DNA of 64,000 nt, taken from positions 2,728,001 to 2,792,000 of the forward strand of contig NZ_CP011131.1 in NCBI RefSeq assembly GCF_001442805.1, in the 5' to 3' direction. Every line of letters begins with the position of its first letter. The first letter of the stretch is position 1. Source of the stretch: Lysobacter gummosus (GTDB lineage Bacteria; Pseudomonadota; Gammaproteobacteria; Xanthomonadales; Xanthomonadaceae). Made by a program: the position numbers and the translations under genes. The notes under the pieces were generated by a model, which ran no database searches, was not told the DNA's origin, and worked only from the letters and a program-made list of their open reading frames with translations. This document shows positions 1-32,000 of this stretch, one piece after another.

Positions 1-2
1 AG

Positions 3-20977
<20,975 letters not shown>

Positions 20978-20981
<4 letters not shown>

Positions 20982-22570
20982 ACACACTTCAGTCCTTGTC
21001 CGCCGATGTGCGCAGCGTTCCGCTCGTCAACCAGTGGTTCGCGCACATCTACCTGATGTCGCCGCTGACCCTGGGCCTCTACACCAAGCACGCGCACCTG
21101 GCGATGCTGGATTCCTTCATCGACGATCCCGAGCAGCATCTGGTCTCGTCCAACACCCCGGAACTTCTGGGCGGCCCGTTCATCAACTACACCGGCGATC
21201 CGGCCGACATGACGCGCTTTCGCGATGAAACCATCGAGAAGTGCTCGCTGCACCTGCGCTGCGCCGACGCGATCAACAACCTGTACCAGATGCTGTTCAG
21301 CCAGGCCAAGGGCAGCGGCGTGCCGGCGCTGTACGCGCAGGTCGATGAGTTGATCCGCTACGGCGTGGACATCTCCTACGACGTCAGCAAGCAGCCCGGC
21401 GCGCGCTTCATCGAATCGATTTTCTACAACAGCCCGCTCAACGCGCCGCAGCTGCAGACCTGCGTGCTGGAAAAAGCCAGCTACGAGCCGCGCACCTTCG
21501 TGCTGAGCACCCCGCAGATCAAGACCGACAAGACCTCGGTGACCTTGAGCCTGCCGTTCGGCGATCCGCTGTGGAACGAGCTGTACGGCGGCACCACCGA
21601 CGCCGACGGCCTGGCCGAGCGCCTGCGCCCGTACATGCAGGAACCCGAGCGCGAAGTGCCGCTGCTCAAGAGCATGCTGGACGTTCCCCAGCCGGCCGCG
21701 CAGGACGCGGAGTGGACGCAGGAAACCCCGCGCATCCGCTACTTCGGCCATGCCTGCGTGATGATCCAGTGCGCCGGCGTCAGCATCCTGATCGATCCGC
21801 TGATCAGCTATCCGGGCGAAGCGGAGATTCCGCACTTCACCTTCGACGATCTGCCCGCGCGCATCGACTACGTCCTGATCACCCATCCGCACCAGGACCA
21901 CGTGGTGTTCGAGACCTTGCTGCGTCTGCGCCACCGCGTCGATCACGTGGTGGTGGGCCGCGCCGGCGGCGGCGGCCTGGCCGACGTATCGCTCAAGCTG
22001 ATGCTGGAAAGCTGCGGCTTCGAGAACGTCACCGAGCTGAGCGAATACGAGAGCGTGAGCTTCAAGGGCGGACGCATCCTCGGCGCGCCGTTCTACGGCG
22101 AGCACGCCGACCTGGACATCCGCGCCAAGCTGGTGTTCGGCATCGAGATGAATCAGCGCGCCTGCCTGTTCTTCGCCGACTCCAATCCGCCGTCGCCGGA
22201 GTTCTACGAACCGCTGAAGGCGATCTTCCCGCGCGTGGACTGCCTGTTCCTGGGCATGGAATGCGTGGGCGCGCCGGCGACCTGGCTGTACGGGCCGCTG
22301 CTGCAGAAGATGCTGACCCGCGGCGAAGACCAGTCGCGGCGCCTGGACGGCTGCGATTCGGCCAAGGCGCTGAGCATGCACGAGTACTTCAATCCCGACC
22401 GTCTCTTCATCTACGCGATGGGCGCCGAGCCGTGGCTGACCCACATCACCAGCATCCTGTACTCGGAAGAGACGACCCAGTTCAAGGAAGCGCGCCTGGT
22501 CGAATCGACGCTGCGCGCGCAGGGCCGCGAAGCCGAGTTGCTGTTCGGCAAGATGGAGTTGCTGTTGTGA
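20978..22570 (+). CDS. CmlA-like diiron beta-hydroxylase acting on carrier-bound amino acids
   Basis: The product has 530 residues, close to CmlA (about 532), with an N-terminal helical/mixed domain (about 1-245) and a C-terminal metallo-beta-lactamase fold. CmlA of chloramphenicol biosynthesis is an oxygen-dependent diiron enzyme that beta-hydroxylates an amino acid tethered to an NRPS carrier domain. The metal motif THPHQDH supplies His303, His305, Asp307 and His308. Further candidates are Glu375 (FYGEHAD), Asp401 (FFADSNP) and Glu428 (GMECVG). These lie at a constant offset of two from the CmlA ligand numbering as I recall it. The ATG overlaps the NRPS stop by four bases, so translation is coupled. 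The likely targets are the beta-hydroxylated residues of lysobactin (Phe3, Leu4, Asn10); which of them it modifies cannot be seen. A plain MBL hydrolase is the less likely alternative. Confidence 0.88.
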
Positions 22571-24369
22571 ATCGTGCGGCGGCAAATCGCTCCGGCCTGT
22601 TCCGCGGCCCGCTCGCGCAGCTGATCCGCGCGGCGCGGCCGTCGCGGACGCTGCTGGCCGCAGCGGCGGCCAGTTCCTTCGTCGCCGTGGCCAGCACCCT
22701 GGCGTTTCCGATGCTGACCAAGCAGGTGGTCGATCAGATCCCGGCCGGCGGCGTGCAGCCGGTCAGCATCGCGCTGCTGGCCGTGGCGCTGACCGGCTCG
22801 GCCCTGGCCACGGCCCTGACCGCTTACCTGCTGTCGCGGGTCGGTTACGGCGTGGTCGCGACCTTGCGCGGCCTGCTGGTGCGCAAGGTCGTGGCCCTGC
22901 CGGTGGCGGCGTTCGACCGCAACAGCACCGGCGATTGGGTCAGCCGGGTCTTGAACGATTGCCAGTCGATCTCCGAACTGGTGACGCGCGAGGCCATCAA
23001 CCTGCTCACCAGCGTCCTGTTGTTGGCCGGCTCGGTCACGGTGCTGATCCTGCTGGACGTGCGCCTGACGCTGATGCTGCTGGGCAGCCTGGGTTGCGCG
23101 TTCTTGCTGGTGATTCCGCTGGGCATGCTGCTGGAAGGCCTGGCCCGCAGCACTCAGGACCGCACCGCCAGGCTCGGCGCGATCCTCACCCACGTGTTCT
23201 CCGAGATCCGCCTGGTCAAGGCCTTCACCGCCGAAACCCGCGAGAACGGCCGCAGCGACGAAGAGATAGAAGGCATCCGCCGAATCGGCATCCGCCAGGC
23301 CAAGGTCAATGTCTGGATCGAGCCGTTGATGACCCTGGCGCTGATGGCGGCGGTGATCGCGATCCTGGTGTACGGGGCGATGCGGGTCAGCAAGGGCGAC
23401 ATCACCATCGGCACGCTGACCGCGTTCGTGCTGTACATCATCAACGTCGCCACGCCGGTGGTGCAGCTGACGCACTTCACCGCCGAGTTCCAGAAAGCCA
23501 AGGGCGCCTCCACCCGGATCGCGTCCCTGCTGCAGGACGCGGTGGAAGACACGAGCCCGCAGGCCGAGGTGTTGGAGCATGCGCGCGGCACGCTGGAGTT
23601 TCGCGACGTGTCGTTCTCGTATCCGGGCGGGCAGGGCAGCAAGGTATTGCAGGACGTCACCCTGCAATTCCGCCCGGGCACGACCACGGCCCTGGTCGGC
23701 GCCAGCGGCAACGGCAAGACCACCATCCTGTCGCTGATCGAGCGTTTCTACGAACCCAGCGACGGCGCAGTGCTGTACGACGGCCGGCCCATCACCGACT
23801 TCACCCTGGCCTCATGGCGCAGCCGGATCGGCTACGTCGCCCAGGGCGCGCCGATCATGCCCGGCAGCGTGCGCGACAACATCACCTACGGCCTTACCGG
23901 CAGCTACAGCGACGAAATGATTCTGGAAGCGGCGGCGCAGGCCGGCGCCCTGGATTTCATCTCGCGCATGCCGGAAGGGCTGGACACGCAGCTGATCGAG
24001 CAGGGCAACAACCTGTCGGGCGGGCAACGGCAACGCATCGCCATCGCGCGCATGTTCCTGCGCAATCCCGACATCCTGATCCTGGATGAAGCCACCTCCA
24101 GCCTGGACAGCGAGACCGAGCATCAGGTCAAGCAGGCCCTGGCCTTGTTGATGAAGGGCCGCACCAACATCGTCGTCGCCCACAACCTGACCACGGTGAT
24201 GCAGGCCGACTGGATCTACTTCCTGGAGAGCGGCCGCATCTCGGGCATGGGCAATCACGAGGAACTCAATCGCACCCATCCGTACTACGCCCGGTTGGTG
24301 GCGCGTTATTTCCAGCGCGTGCCGGAGAACATCGCCGTGCTGGAGCCCGCGAGCACGGCTATCGGTTAG
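22567..24369 (+). CDS. ABC exporter, fused membrane and ATPase domains (peptide export)
   Basis: This 600-residue half-transporter starts at GTG, whose last bases form the stop of the hydroxylase gene (GTGA). An upstream ATG in frame does not exist in the right context. The N-terminal half (about 1-320) has six hydrophobic segments of the type I exporter fold. The ATPase half shows Walker A GASGNGKTT, Q-loop, signature LSGGQRQR and Walker B ILILDEATSS followed by the switch His in VVAHNL. No peptidase domain is present. Being the third gene of the NRPS operon, it probably exports the lipodepsipeptide-like product across the inner membrane and helps self-protection. It would act as a homodimer. 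MsbA-like lipid flippases are related, but the operon context favours peptide export. Confidence 0.92.
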   Translation: MNRAAANRSGLFRGPLAQLIRAARPSRTLLAAAAASSFVAVASTLAFPMLTKQVVDQIPAGGVQPVSIALLAVALTGSALATALTAYLLSRVGYGVVATLRGLLVRKVVALPVAAFDRNSTGDWVSRVLNDCQSISELVTREAINLLTSVLLLAGSVTVLILLDVRLTLMLLGSLGCAFLLVIPLGMLLEGLARSTQDRTARLGAILTHVFSEIRLVKAFTAETRENGRSDEEIEGIRRIGIRQAKVNVWIEPLMTLALMAAVIAILVYGAMRVSKGDITIGTLTAFVLYIINVATPVVQLTHFTAEFQKAKGASTRIASLLQDAVEDTSPQAEVLEHARGTLEFRDVSFSYPGGQGSKVLQDVTLQFRPGTTTALVGASGNGKTTILSLIERFYEPSDGAVLYDGRPITDFTLASWRSRIGYVAQGAPIMPGSVRDNITYGLTGSYSDEMILEAAAQAGALDFISRMPEGLDTQLIEQGNNLSGGQRQRIAIARMFLRNPDILILDEATSSLDSETEHQVKQALALLMKGRTNIVVAHNLTTVMQADWIYFLESGRISGMGNHEELNRTHPYYARLVARYFQRVPENIAVLEPASTAIG

Positions 24370-24519
24370 CGCCGCCCACCCTGCGAGTGACGCGTCGCGC
24401 CGTGCGGCGCTCACTGGCTTCTTTCGCCGCGCCGATCGCGCGGGGCCGGCGCATCGGCGCGCCGGCTCCGCGCGCGGCGGCCGGGCGATCCACGACGCCA
24501 ACCAGGTTTCGATCGTTGC

Positions 24520-27500
24520 ATGAATATTTTCGCTCCGCTGATTCGCCGTCCCGTCGGCTTGTCGCTCCTGGGCATCGGTCTGGTGCTGGCGGGACTGTGG
24601 GCTTATCTGCTGCTCGGCGTGGCGGCGTTGCCGTCGCTGGAATTCCCCGGCGTGGTGGTGATGGCGCAGATGCCCGGCGCCAGCGCGCAGACCATGGCGA
24701 CCACGGTGGCCGCGCCGCTGGAGCGGCGGCTGGGGCGGATCGCCGGACTGCAGTCGATGGAGTCGCAGATCGGCGAAGGCGCGGCGCAGATCCAGTTGTC
24801 GTTCAATTTCGGCCGCAGCGCCGACAAGGCCGCGCGCGACGTGCAGGCGGCGATCAACGATGCCGCGCCGGATCTGCCCGCGGGCATGCCGGCGCCGCCG
24901 CAGTATTTCAAGGCCAACACCGACGCGATCCCGATCCTGATGGTGGCGCTGACCTCCGACGGGCAGCCGCCGGACAAACTCTACGATCTGGCCGACACCT
25001 TGCTGAAGCCGGCGATCGCGCAGATTCCCGGCGTGGCCCAGGTGCAGGTGACCGGCGGCGCGCCGCATGCGGTGCGGGTGGAACTCGATACGGTCTCGCT
25101 GGCGGCCAAGGGCATCACCGCCAACGATGTCAGCAACGCCCTGATCGCCGCCAACGTCACCTCGCCGCAAGGCATCCTCAGCGACGGCCGCACTCAGATG
25201 ACAGTCAGCGCCAACGGCGCCTTGCACGATCCGAAGGAATTCGCCGATCTGCTGATCGCGATGCGCAACGGCGCGGCGGTGCGCCTGGGCGATGTCGCCA
25301 CCGTCGCCAGCGGCCAGCAGGACCGCTATCAGGCGGCGTGGTTCGGCTCGCAGCGGGCGGTGACGATCCAGATCGGCAAGCGCCCGCAGGCCAACGCGGT
25401 CAGCACCGTGGCGCAGATTCGCGAGCGCTTGCCGGCGCTGGTGCAGGCCTTGCCGGCGAACGTGCAGGTGGTGCCGATGTTCGATCTGACCGGCACGGTG
25501 CGCTCGGGCCTGCACGAGGTCGAGATCACCCTGCTGCTGAGCATCGCCATGGTGGCCGCGGTGATGCTGGTATTCCTGCGCCGGCTGCGGCCCACCCTGA
25601 TCGCCATGCTCAGCATTCCGCTGTCGCTGGCCGGCGCCTTCATCGCCATGTGGGCGCTGGGCTATTCGCTCAACACCTTGTCGCTGGTGGCGCTGGTGCT
25701 GTGCATCGGCTTCGTCGTGGACGACGCCATCGTGGTGATCGAGAACATCGTGCGCTACATGGAACTGGGCCAGCCGCCGCTGCGCGCGGCGATGACCGCG
25801 ATCGGCGAAATCGGCTTCACCATCGTCTCGATCACTCTGTCCCTGCTGGCGGTGTTTCTGCCGCTGCTGCTGGGCAATAACGAACTGGTGGTGCTACTGC
25901 GCGAGTTCTCCATGACCCTGGCCGCGGCGGTGATCATCTCCGCGATCGTCGCGCTGACCCTGACCCCGGCGCTGTGCGCGCGTTATCTCACGGTGCAGCC
26001 GCATGAGCCTGCGCGGGTGTCGAAGCTGGAATCGCGCGTGGAGCGCTTCGACCGATGGCTGCACGGCGTGTACGAGCGTTCGCTGGACTGGGCCCTGCGC
26101 CACCGCCGGCTGATGCGCTGGCAGCCGTTGCTGCTGCTGGTGACGACGGTCGGCCTGGCCCTGGCGGTGGTGGAAACCGCCGGCGGCGCGTTCATGCCGG
26201 AGGAAGACACCGGCATGCTGCAGGCCACCTTCCGCGCCGACACCAACATCTCGCCGACCTTGCTGGCCGATCGCGCGGAAGAACTGATCGCGATCATGCA
26301 GGCCGATCCGGCCATTGCGGATGTCACCACGATTCTGGGTTCCGACAGCGGCGGCGGCGCGGTCGGCAGCGGCGGCAACATGTTCGTCGATCTCAAGCCG
26401 CTGGGCGCTGGGCCCGGCGAGCGCCGCGAAAGCCTGCGCCAGGTGATCGAGCGTCTCAACCGCCGCTACGAAAAACTGTCCGGGATCTCGGTGGTGATCA
26501 GCCCTCTGCAATTGCTGGGCGGCGACGAAGGCAAGGGCAGCGGCGGCGGCCTGTTCTCGTTCCAGCTGGTCAACGGCCTGAGCGGCGACATGCAGCCGTG
26601 GGCGCTGAAGGTCGTGCAACAGCTGCGCGCGATGAAGGAATTCCGCGACGTCGGCAGCAGCTACGAGGCGGTGGGCAAGCAGCAGATGCTGAAGGTCGAT
26701 CGCGACATCGCCAGTCGCCTGGGCATCAGCATGGCCGATGTCGACTCGGCCCTGTCCAGCGCTTTCGGCCAGCGCACCGTGTCGGTGATCTATTCCGATA
26801 TCAACCAGTACTGGGTGGTGCTGACCTCGTCCAACGAAGGCCGGCTCAGCGTCGATGCGCTGCTCAACACCTATGTGCGTTCCCCGGCTGGGCGGATGAT
26901 TCCGTTGTCGACGATGGCCAGGATCGAGCCGAACATCGCCGCGGCCAGCATCAGCCATTACAACCAGCTCGAATCGGTGAAGATCAGCTACAACCTCGCC
27001 GACGGCGTCACTCCCGATCGCAGCGCCGACTTGATCCGGCAGGCGGTGAGCAAGGCCGGAGTGCCGGCCGGCATCCGCCTGAATCTGACCGGCGACAACC
27101 TGCGCATGGAATCGGCGCAATCCAACGGCCTGATCCTGCTGCTGGCGGCGGTGGCGGCGATGTACATCGTGCTGGGCATTCTCTACGAAAGCCTGGTGCA
27201 CCCGCTGACGATCCTATCGACCTTGCCGGCGGCGGCGGTGGGCGCGTTCCTGGCGATGCTGGTGACGCAGACGCCGGTGACGTTGATGACGATCATCGCC
27301 GTGCTGCTGCTGATCGGCATCGTCAAGAAGAACGCGATCTTGATGGTGGACTTCGCCCTGAGCGCCGAGCGCGAGCGCGGCCTGAGCCCGCTGCAGGCGG
27401 TGCGCGAGGCGGCGCTGGTGCGGTTCCGTCCGATCCTGATGACGACGCTGGCGGCGATCGGCGCGGCGTTTCCGCTGGCGATCGGCTTCGGCGTGGGCGC

Positions 27501-27708
27501 GGAGATGCGCCAGCCGCTGGGCATCGCCATCGTCGGCGGACTGCTGGTGTCGCAGTTGCTGACCTTGCTGAGCACGCCGGCCATCTACCTGTGGAACCAC
27601 GATCGCAAACAACGCAAGGCGGCGCGGCGCGAGCAGCGCGCGGCCAGGCGCGCGTTCAAGGCGCAGGGGCTGGCCCAGGCGATGTTCGCGCCGTTTCGAA
27701 AAGAGTGA
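24520..27708 (+). CDS. RND efflux pump inner-membrane subunit (MdtB/MdtC-like), first copy
   Basis: The 1062-residue product has the full RND plan: a transmembrane helix at the N terminus, a large periplasmic loop, helices TM2-7, a second loop and TM8-12. The proton-relay region reads VVDDAIVVIENI near residue 405, with the paired Asp residues intact, and the second-half motif GIVKKNAILMVDFA is present. It belongs to the hydrophobe/amphiphile efflux family, closest in style to MdtB/MdtC pumps, which work as heteromultimers. It starts 150 bases after the ABC exporter, so it may or may not share that transcript. The adaptor follows instead of preceding it, and the partner pump comes last. The basic C terminus is short and cytoplasmic. 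Confidence 0.93.
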   Translation: MNIFAPLIRRPVGLSLLGIGLVLAGLWAYLLLGVAALPSLEFPGVVVMAQMPGASAQTMATTVAAPLERRLGRIAGLQSMESQIGEGAAQIQLSFNFGRSADKAARDVQAAINDAAPDLPAGMPAPPQYFKANTDAIPILMVALTSDGQPPDKLYDLADTLLKPAIAQIPGVAQVQVTGGAPHAVRVELDTVSLAAKGITANDVSNALIAANVTSPQGILSDGRTQMTVSANGALHDPKEFADLLIAMRNGAAVRLGDVATVASGQQDRYQAAWFGSQRAVTIQIGKRPQANAVSTVAQIRERLPALVQALPANVQVVPMFDLTGTVRSGLHEVEITLLLSIAMVAAVMLVFLRRLRPTLIAMLSIPLSLAGAFIAMWALGYSLNTLSLVALVLCIGFVVDDAIVVIENIVRYMELGQPPLRAAMTAIGEIGFTIVSITLSLLAVFLPLLLGNNELVVLLREFSMTLAAAVIISAIVALTLTPALCARYLTVQPHEPARVSKLESRVERFDRWLHGVYERSLDWALRHRRLMRWQPLLLLVTTVGLALAVVETAGGAFMPEEDTGMLQATFRADTNISPTLLADRAEELIAIMQADPAIADVTTILGSDSGGGAVGSGGNMFVDLKPLGAGPGERRESLRQVIERLNRRYEKLSGISVVISPLQLLGGDEGKGSGGGLFSFQLVNGLSGDMQPWALKVVQQLRAMKEFRDVGSSYEAVGKQQMLKVDRDIASRLGISMADVDSALSSAFGQRTVSVIYSDINQYWVVLTSSNEGRLSVDALLNTYVRSPAGRMIPLSTMARIEPNIAAASISHYNQLESVKISYNLADGVTPDRSADLIRQAVSKAGVPAGIRLNLTGDNLRMESAQSNGLILLLAAVAAMYIVLGILYESLVHPLTILSTLPAAAVGAFLAMLVTQTPVTLMTIIAVLLLIGIVKKNAILMVDFALSAERERGLSPLQAVREAALVRFRPILMTTLAAIGAAFPLAIGFGVGAEMRQPLGIAIVGGLLVSQLLTLLSTPAIYLWNHDRKQRKAARREQRAARRAFKAQGLAQAMFAPFRKE

Positions 27709-27848
27709 CCGCTCGCAGTTTTCGTAGCAAATACGGCTAGTTTCCGCCGGTTTTCAAATCGTTGTAGCGGGACCTTGATAAACGGCAGATGCGCGCCGAC
27801 CGCCGCAGGCGGATGCGCCACCTGCCTCATGCATGCCAGGAGTGTTTC

Positions 27849-29033
27849 ATGTCGCGTTTCAGCAAGATCGCGTTGATCGCCGCCGTCGTGGTCGTGATGG
27901 GAGTGGCGACCATGGGCGTGTTGCACACGTCTTCGGCCGATGCCGGCCCCGGTGCGCAGGCGGGCGCTGAGGCCACGCCGATCCCGGTCACCGTCGAGCC
28001 GGTTTCGCGCCAGGACGTGCCGGTGTATCTGCTGGCCCAGGGCACCGTGCAGGCGCGCAACAGCGTCGCGGTCAACCCGCAGATCGGCGGCCAGCAATTG
28101 CTGAGCATCAACTTCAAGGAAGGCCAGGAAGTGAAGAAGGGCGCGCTGCTGGCGCAGCTGGACCCGCGCAACGCCCAGGCCAATTACGATCAGGCTATCG
28201 CCAAGCTGCGCCAGGATCAGGCCGCGCTGGCGACCGCGCGCAGCAATTACCAGCGTTCTTCCGATCCCAAGTACAGCCTGTACGTGTCCAAGATCGATCT
28301 GGACACCCAGCGCAACACGGTCAGCCAGAACGAGGCTCAGATCGCGGCGGATCAGGCCGCGATCCAGAACGCGAAGGTGCAGATGGACTACACCCGCATC
28401 GTCTCGCCGATCGACGGCGTCGCCGGCATTCGCGGCGTCGATCCGGGCAATGTGGTGACCACCAGCACCAACATCGTCACCATCACCCAGGTGCGGCCGA
28501 TCTACGTCAGCTTCACCTTGCCCGAACAGAACCTGGACCTGGTGCGCAGCGCCGCCCGCGGCGCGGCGGCGCTGGAAGTCGATGCGCTCGACCGCGTCGA
28601 TGCGCACACCGTCGCCCAGGGCGGCACGCTGGACGTCATCGACAATACGGTGGACAGCGCCACCGGCACCTTCAAGCTGCGCTCGGTGTTCGTCAACGAA
28701 CAAGGCGCGTTGTGGCCGGGGCAGTTCGTCAACGTGCGGCTGAAGCTGCGCACGGTGGCCGGCGGGCTGGTGATTCCGGCGCAGGCGGTGCAGCGCAGTC
28801 CCGACGGCGATTACGTCTATCTGCTGCAGGCCGACCAGACGGTGAAGATGCAGCCGGTCAAGCTGGCGGGGGAGGTCGGCGAGAGTCATGTGATGGTCGC
28901 CTCCGGACTCGCCGCGGGCGCGCGCATCGTCACCGAGGGCCAGTTCCGGCTCAAGCCGGGCAGCAAGGTCAAGCCCTTGAAGCCCGGCGAAGTCGCGGCG
29001 GCGCCGGCCGCTCCCATCGCCGCCGCGCACTGA
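27849..29033 (+). CDS. RND periplasmic adaptor (membrane fusion protein, MdtA-like)
   Basis: I place the start at ATG 27849 (394 residues) because AGGAGTG lies just upstream and the protein then begins with a short basic stretch and a single membrane anchor (about residues 7-25). An upstream in-frame ATG at 27789 would add 20 residues rich in Arg and His ahead of the anchor. There is no lipobox cysteine. The order is N-terminal anchor, lipoyl half, alpha-helical hairpin (about 105-185, Ala/Gln-rich), second lipoyl half (VSPIDGVAGIRGVDPGN), beta-barrel (GALWPGQFVNVRL) and membrane-proximal domain. It would link the RND pumps on either side to an outer-membrane channel encoded elsewhere. Seven bases separate it from the second pump gene. 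Confidence 0.93.
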   Translation: MSRFSKIALIAAVVVVMGVATMGVLHTSSADAGPGAQAGAEATPIPVTVEPVSRQDVPVYLLAQGTVQARNSVAVNPQIGGQQLLSINFKEGQEVKKGALLAQLDPRNAQANYDQAIAKLRQDQAALATARSNYQRSSDPKYSLYVSKIDLDTQRNTVSQNEAQIAADQAAIQNAKVQMDYTRIVSPIDGVAGIRGVDPGNVVTTSTNIVTITQVRPIYVSFTLPEQNLDLVRSAARGAAALEVDALDRVDAHTVAQGGTLDVIDNTVDSATGTFKLRSVFVNEQGALWPGQFVNVRLKLRTVAGGLVIPAQAVQRSPDGDYVYLLQADQTVKMQPVKLAGEVGESHVMVASGLAAGARIVTEGQFRLKPGSKVKPLKPGEVAAAPAAPIAAAH

Positions 29034-29040
29034 CCGCGCC

Positions 29041-32000
29041 ATGGGATTGTCGACTCTCTTCATCCGTCGCCCAGTCACCACATCGCTGCTGGTAGTGGCG
29101 GTGATACTGCTGGGCGTTCTGGGCTATCGCCAGTTGCCGGTGTCGGCCTTGCCGCAGATCGATGCGCCCAGTCTGGTCGTCACCACGCAATACCCCGGCG
29201 CCAGCGCAGCGACGATGGCGGCGCTGGTGACCACACCGCTGGAGCGCAACTTCGGGCAGATCTCGGGGCTGGCGATGATGACCTCGGATTCGTCCGCGGG
29301 CCTGTCCACGATCGTGCTGCAGTTCAACATGGACCGCGACATCGACGTCGCCGCCCAGGACGTGCAGGCGGCGATCAGCCAGGCCAAGGGCATCCTGCCG
29401 GGCAACCTGCCGTATCCGCCGGTGTACAACCGGGTCAATCCGGCCGACGCGCCGATCCTCACCCTCAAGCTGACCTCCGACAGCCTGCCGCTGCGCGACA
29501 TCAACAACTACGCCGATTCGATCCTGGCGCAGAAACTCTCGCAGGTGCAGGGCGTGGGACTGGTGTCGATCGCCGGCAACGTGCGGCCGGCGGTGCGGGT
29601 GCAGGTCAATCCGGCGCAACTGTCCAATCTGGGCTTGACCTTGGAGGACGTCCGCAGCGCGCTCACCCAGGCCAACGTCAACGCGCCCAAGGGCACGCTC
29701 AACGGTAAGACCCAGTCCTACAGCATCGGCACCAACGACCAGTTGCGCGATGCGACCGAGTACAAGAACACCATCATCAGCTACCGCAACGGCGCGCCGG
29801 TGCGGCTGGCCGACGTGGCCCAGGTGATCGACGGCGTCGAGAACGACCAACTCGCCGCCTGGGCCGACGGCAAGCCGGCGGTGCTGCTGGACGTGCGCCG
29901 CCAGCCCGGCGCCAACATCGTGCAGACCGTGGAGCGCATCCAGCGGATCATGCCCGAGCTGCGCAGCGTGCTGCCGGCCGACGTGCACCTGGACGTATTC
30001 GCCGACCGCACCGTGACCATCCGCGCCTCGGTGGACGATGTGGAATTCACCCTGGTGCTGACCATCTGCCTGGTGGTCGGGGTGATCTTCGTGTTCCTGC
30101 GCCGCTTGTGGGCGACGCTGATCCCGTCGGTGGCGGTGCCGTTGTCGCTGCTGGGCACTTTTGGGGTCATGGCCTTCGCCGGCATGTCGCTGGACAACCT
30201 GTCGCTGATGGCGCTGACGGTGGCGACCGGCTTCGTGGTCGACGATGCGATCGTCATGGTCGAGAACATCGTGCGTTACATGGAGCAGGGCAAGAGCAGC
30301 AAGGAAGCGGCGGAGATCGGTGCGAAGCAGATCGGCTTCACCGTGCTGTCGCTGACGGTGTCGCTGGTGGCGGTATTCCTGCCGCTGCTGTTGATGCCCG
30401 GCGTCACCGGCCGCCTGTTCCACGAGTTCGCCTGGGTGCTGACCATCGCGGTGACGATCTCGATGCTGGTGTCGCTGACCCTGACGCCGATGATGTGCGC
30501 CTACCTGCTCAAGCGCGAAGCGCTGCCGGACGGCGACGACGCGCACGAGCGCGACGCCGCCGATGGCCACCGCACTGTGTGGACGCGCATCGTCGGCGTG
30601 TACGAGCGCTCGCTGGACTGGGTGCTGGGCCACCAGCGCCTGACCATCGCGGTCGCCGCCGCCAGCGTGGCGCTTACGGTGGTTCTGTACGCGATCATTC
30701 CCAAAGGGCTGTTGCCCGAGCAGGACACCGGTTTGATCGCCGGGGTGATCCAGGCCGATCAGAACGTCGCCTTCGCGCAGATGCAGCAGCGCACCCGCGC
30801 GGTCGCCGAGGCCTTGCGCAAGCAGGAGGGCGTGGCCGGCGTGGCCGCGTTCATCGGCGCCGGCTCGGTCAATCCCACGCTCAACCAGGCGCAGCTGAGC
30901 ATCGTGTTGAAGGATCGCGGCGAGCGCGACGGACTCGACGCGCTGCTGCCGCGGCTGCAGCAAGCGGTGGCGGACATTCCCGGCGTGGCGTTGTATCTCA
31001 AGCCGGTGCAGGACCTGGCCCTCGACAGCCGCGTCGCCGCCACCGAGTACCAATATTCGATGTCGGCGGTGAATTCCGCCGAGCTGGCCGGGTATGCCGC
31101 CCGGATGACCGAGCGCTTGCGCCAGCGCCCGGAGCTGGCCGATGTCGGCAACAATCTGGCCGCGCAGGGCAACGCGCTCGATCTGACCATCGACCGCGCC
31201 AAGGCCAGCCGCATGGGCGTGCCGATGCAGACCATCAACGACACCCTCTACGACGCGTTCGGCCAGCGCCAGATTTCGACCATCTTCACCCAGCTCAATC
31301 AGTACCGCGTGGTGATGGAAGTGGGGCCGCAGTTCCGCACCAGCGAGGCGTTGCTCAACCAGCTGACCGTGCGCGGCAACGGCAACGGCGCGCTCACCGG
31401 CAGCAACGCCAGCGAGTACGGCCAGCTCAGTTCGAGCAACTCGGCCACGCCTTCGGGCATCGGCGATACCGGCAATGTCGGCTTCCAGGTCGGCGGAGGC
31501 GGCGCCATCCCGCTTGCGTCGCTGGCCAGCGCCCGCGTCATCAGCGCGCCGCTGGTGGTGAGCCATCAGCAGCAATTGCCGGCGGTGACGCTGTCGTTCA
31601 ATCTGGCGCCGGGCTACTCGCTGTCGCAGGCGGTGGAGGCCATCGCCGAGGTCGAACGCGAGCTCAAGTTCCCGCCGCAGATACGCGGCCAGTTGATCGG
31701 CAAGGCGGCGGAGTTCTCCGCCTCGCTGTCGGATGAGATCTTGCTGCTGCTGGCGGCGGTGGTGGTGATCTACATCGTGCTGGGCGTGTTGTACGAGAGT
31801 TACATCCACCCGGTCACCATCATCTCGACCCTGCCGCCGGCCGGCGTGGGCGCGCTGCTGGCGTTGATGATGTGCGGCATGAGCCTGTCGGTGGACGGCA
31901 TCGTCGGCATCGTGCTGCTGATCGGTATCGTCAAGAAGAACGCGATCATCATGATCGACTTCGCCATCGAAGCGCAGCGCACCGGCCTGAGCGCGGCCGA

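Noticed and set aside
27789..27848. Earlier ATG for the RND adaptor.
   Set aside because: It would place 20 Arg/His-rich residues before the membrane anchor; the ATG at 27849 has a good ribosome site and the usual adaptor N terminus.
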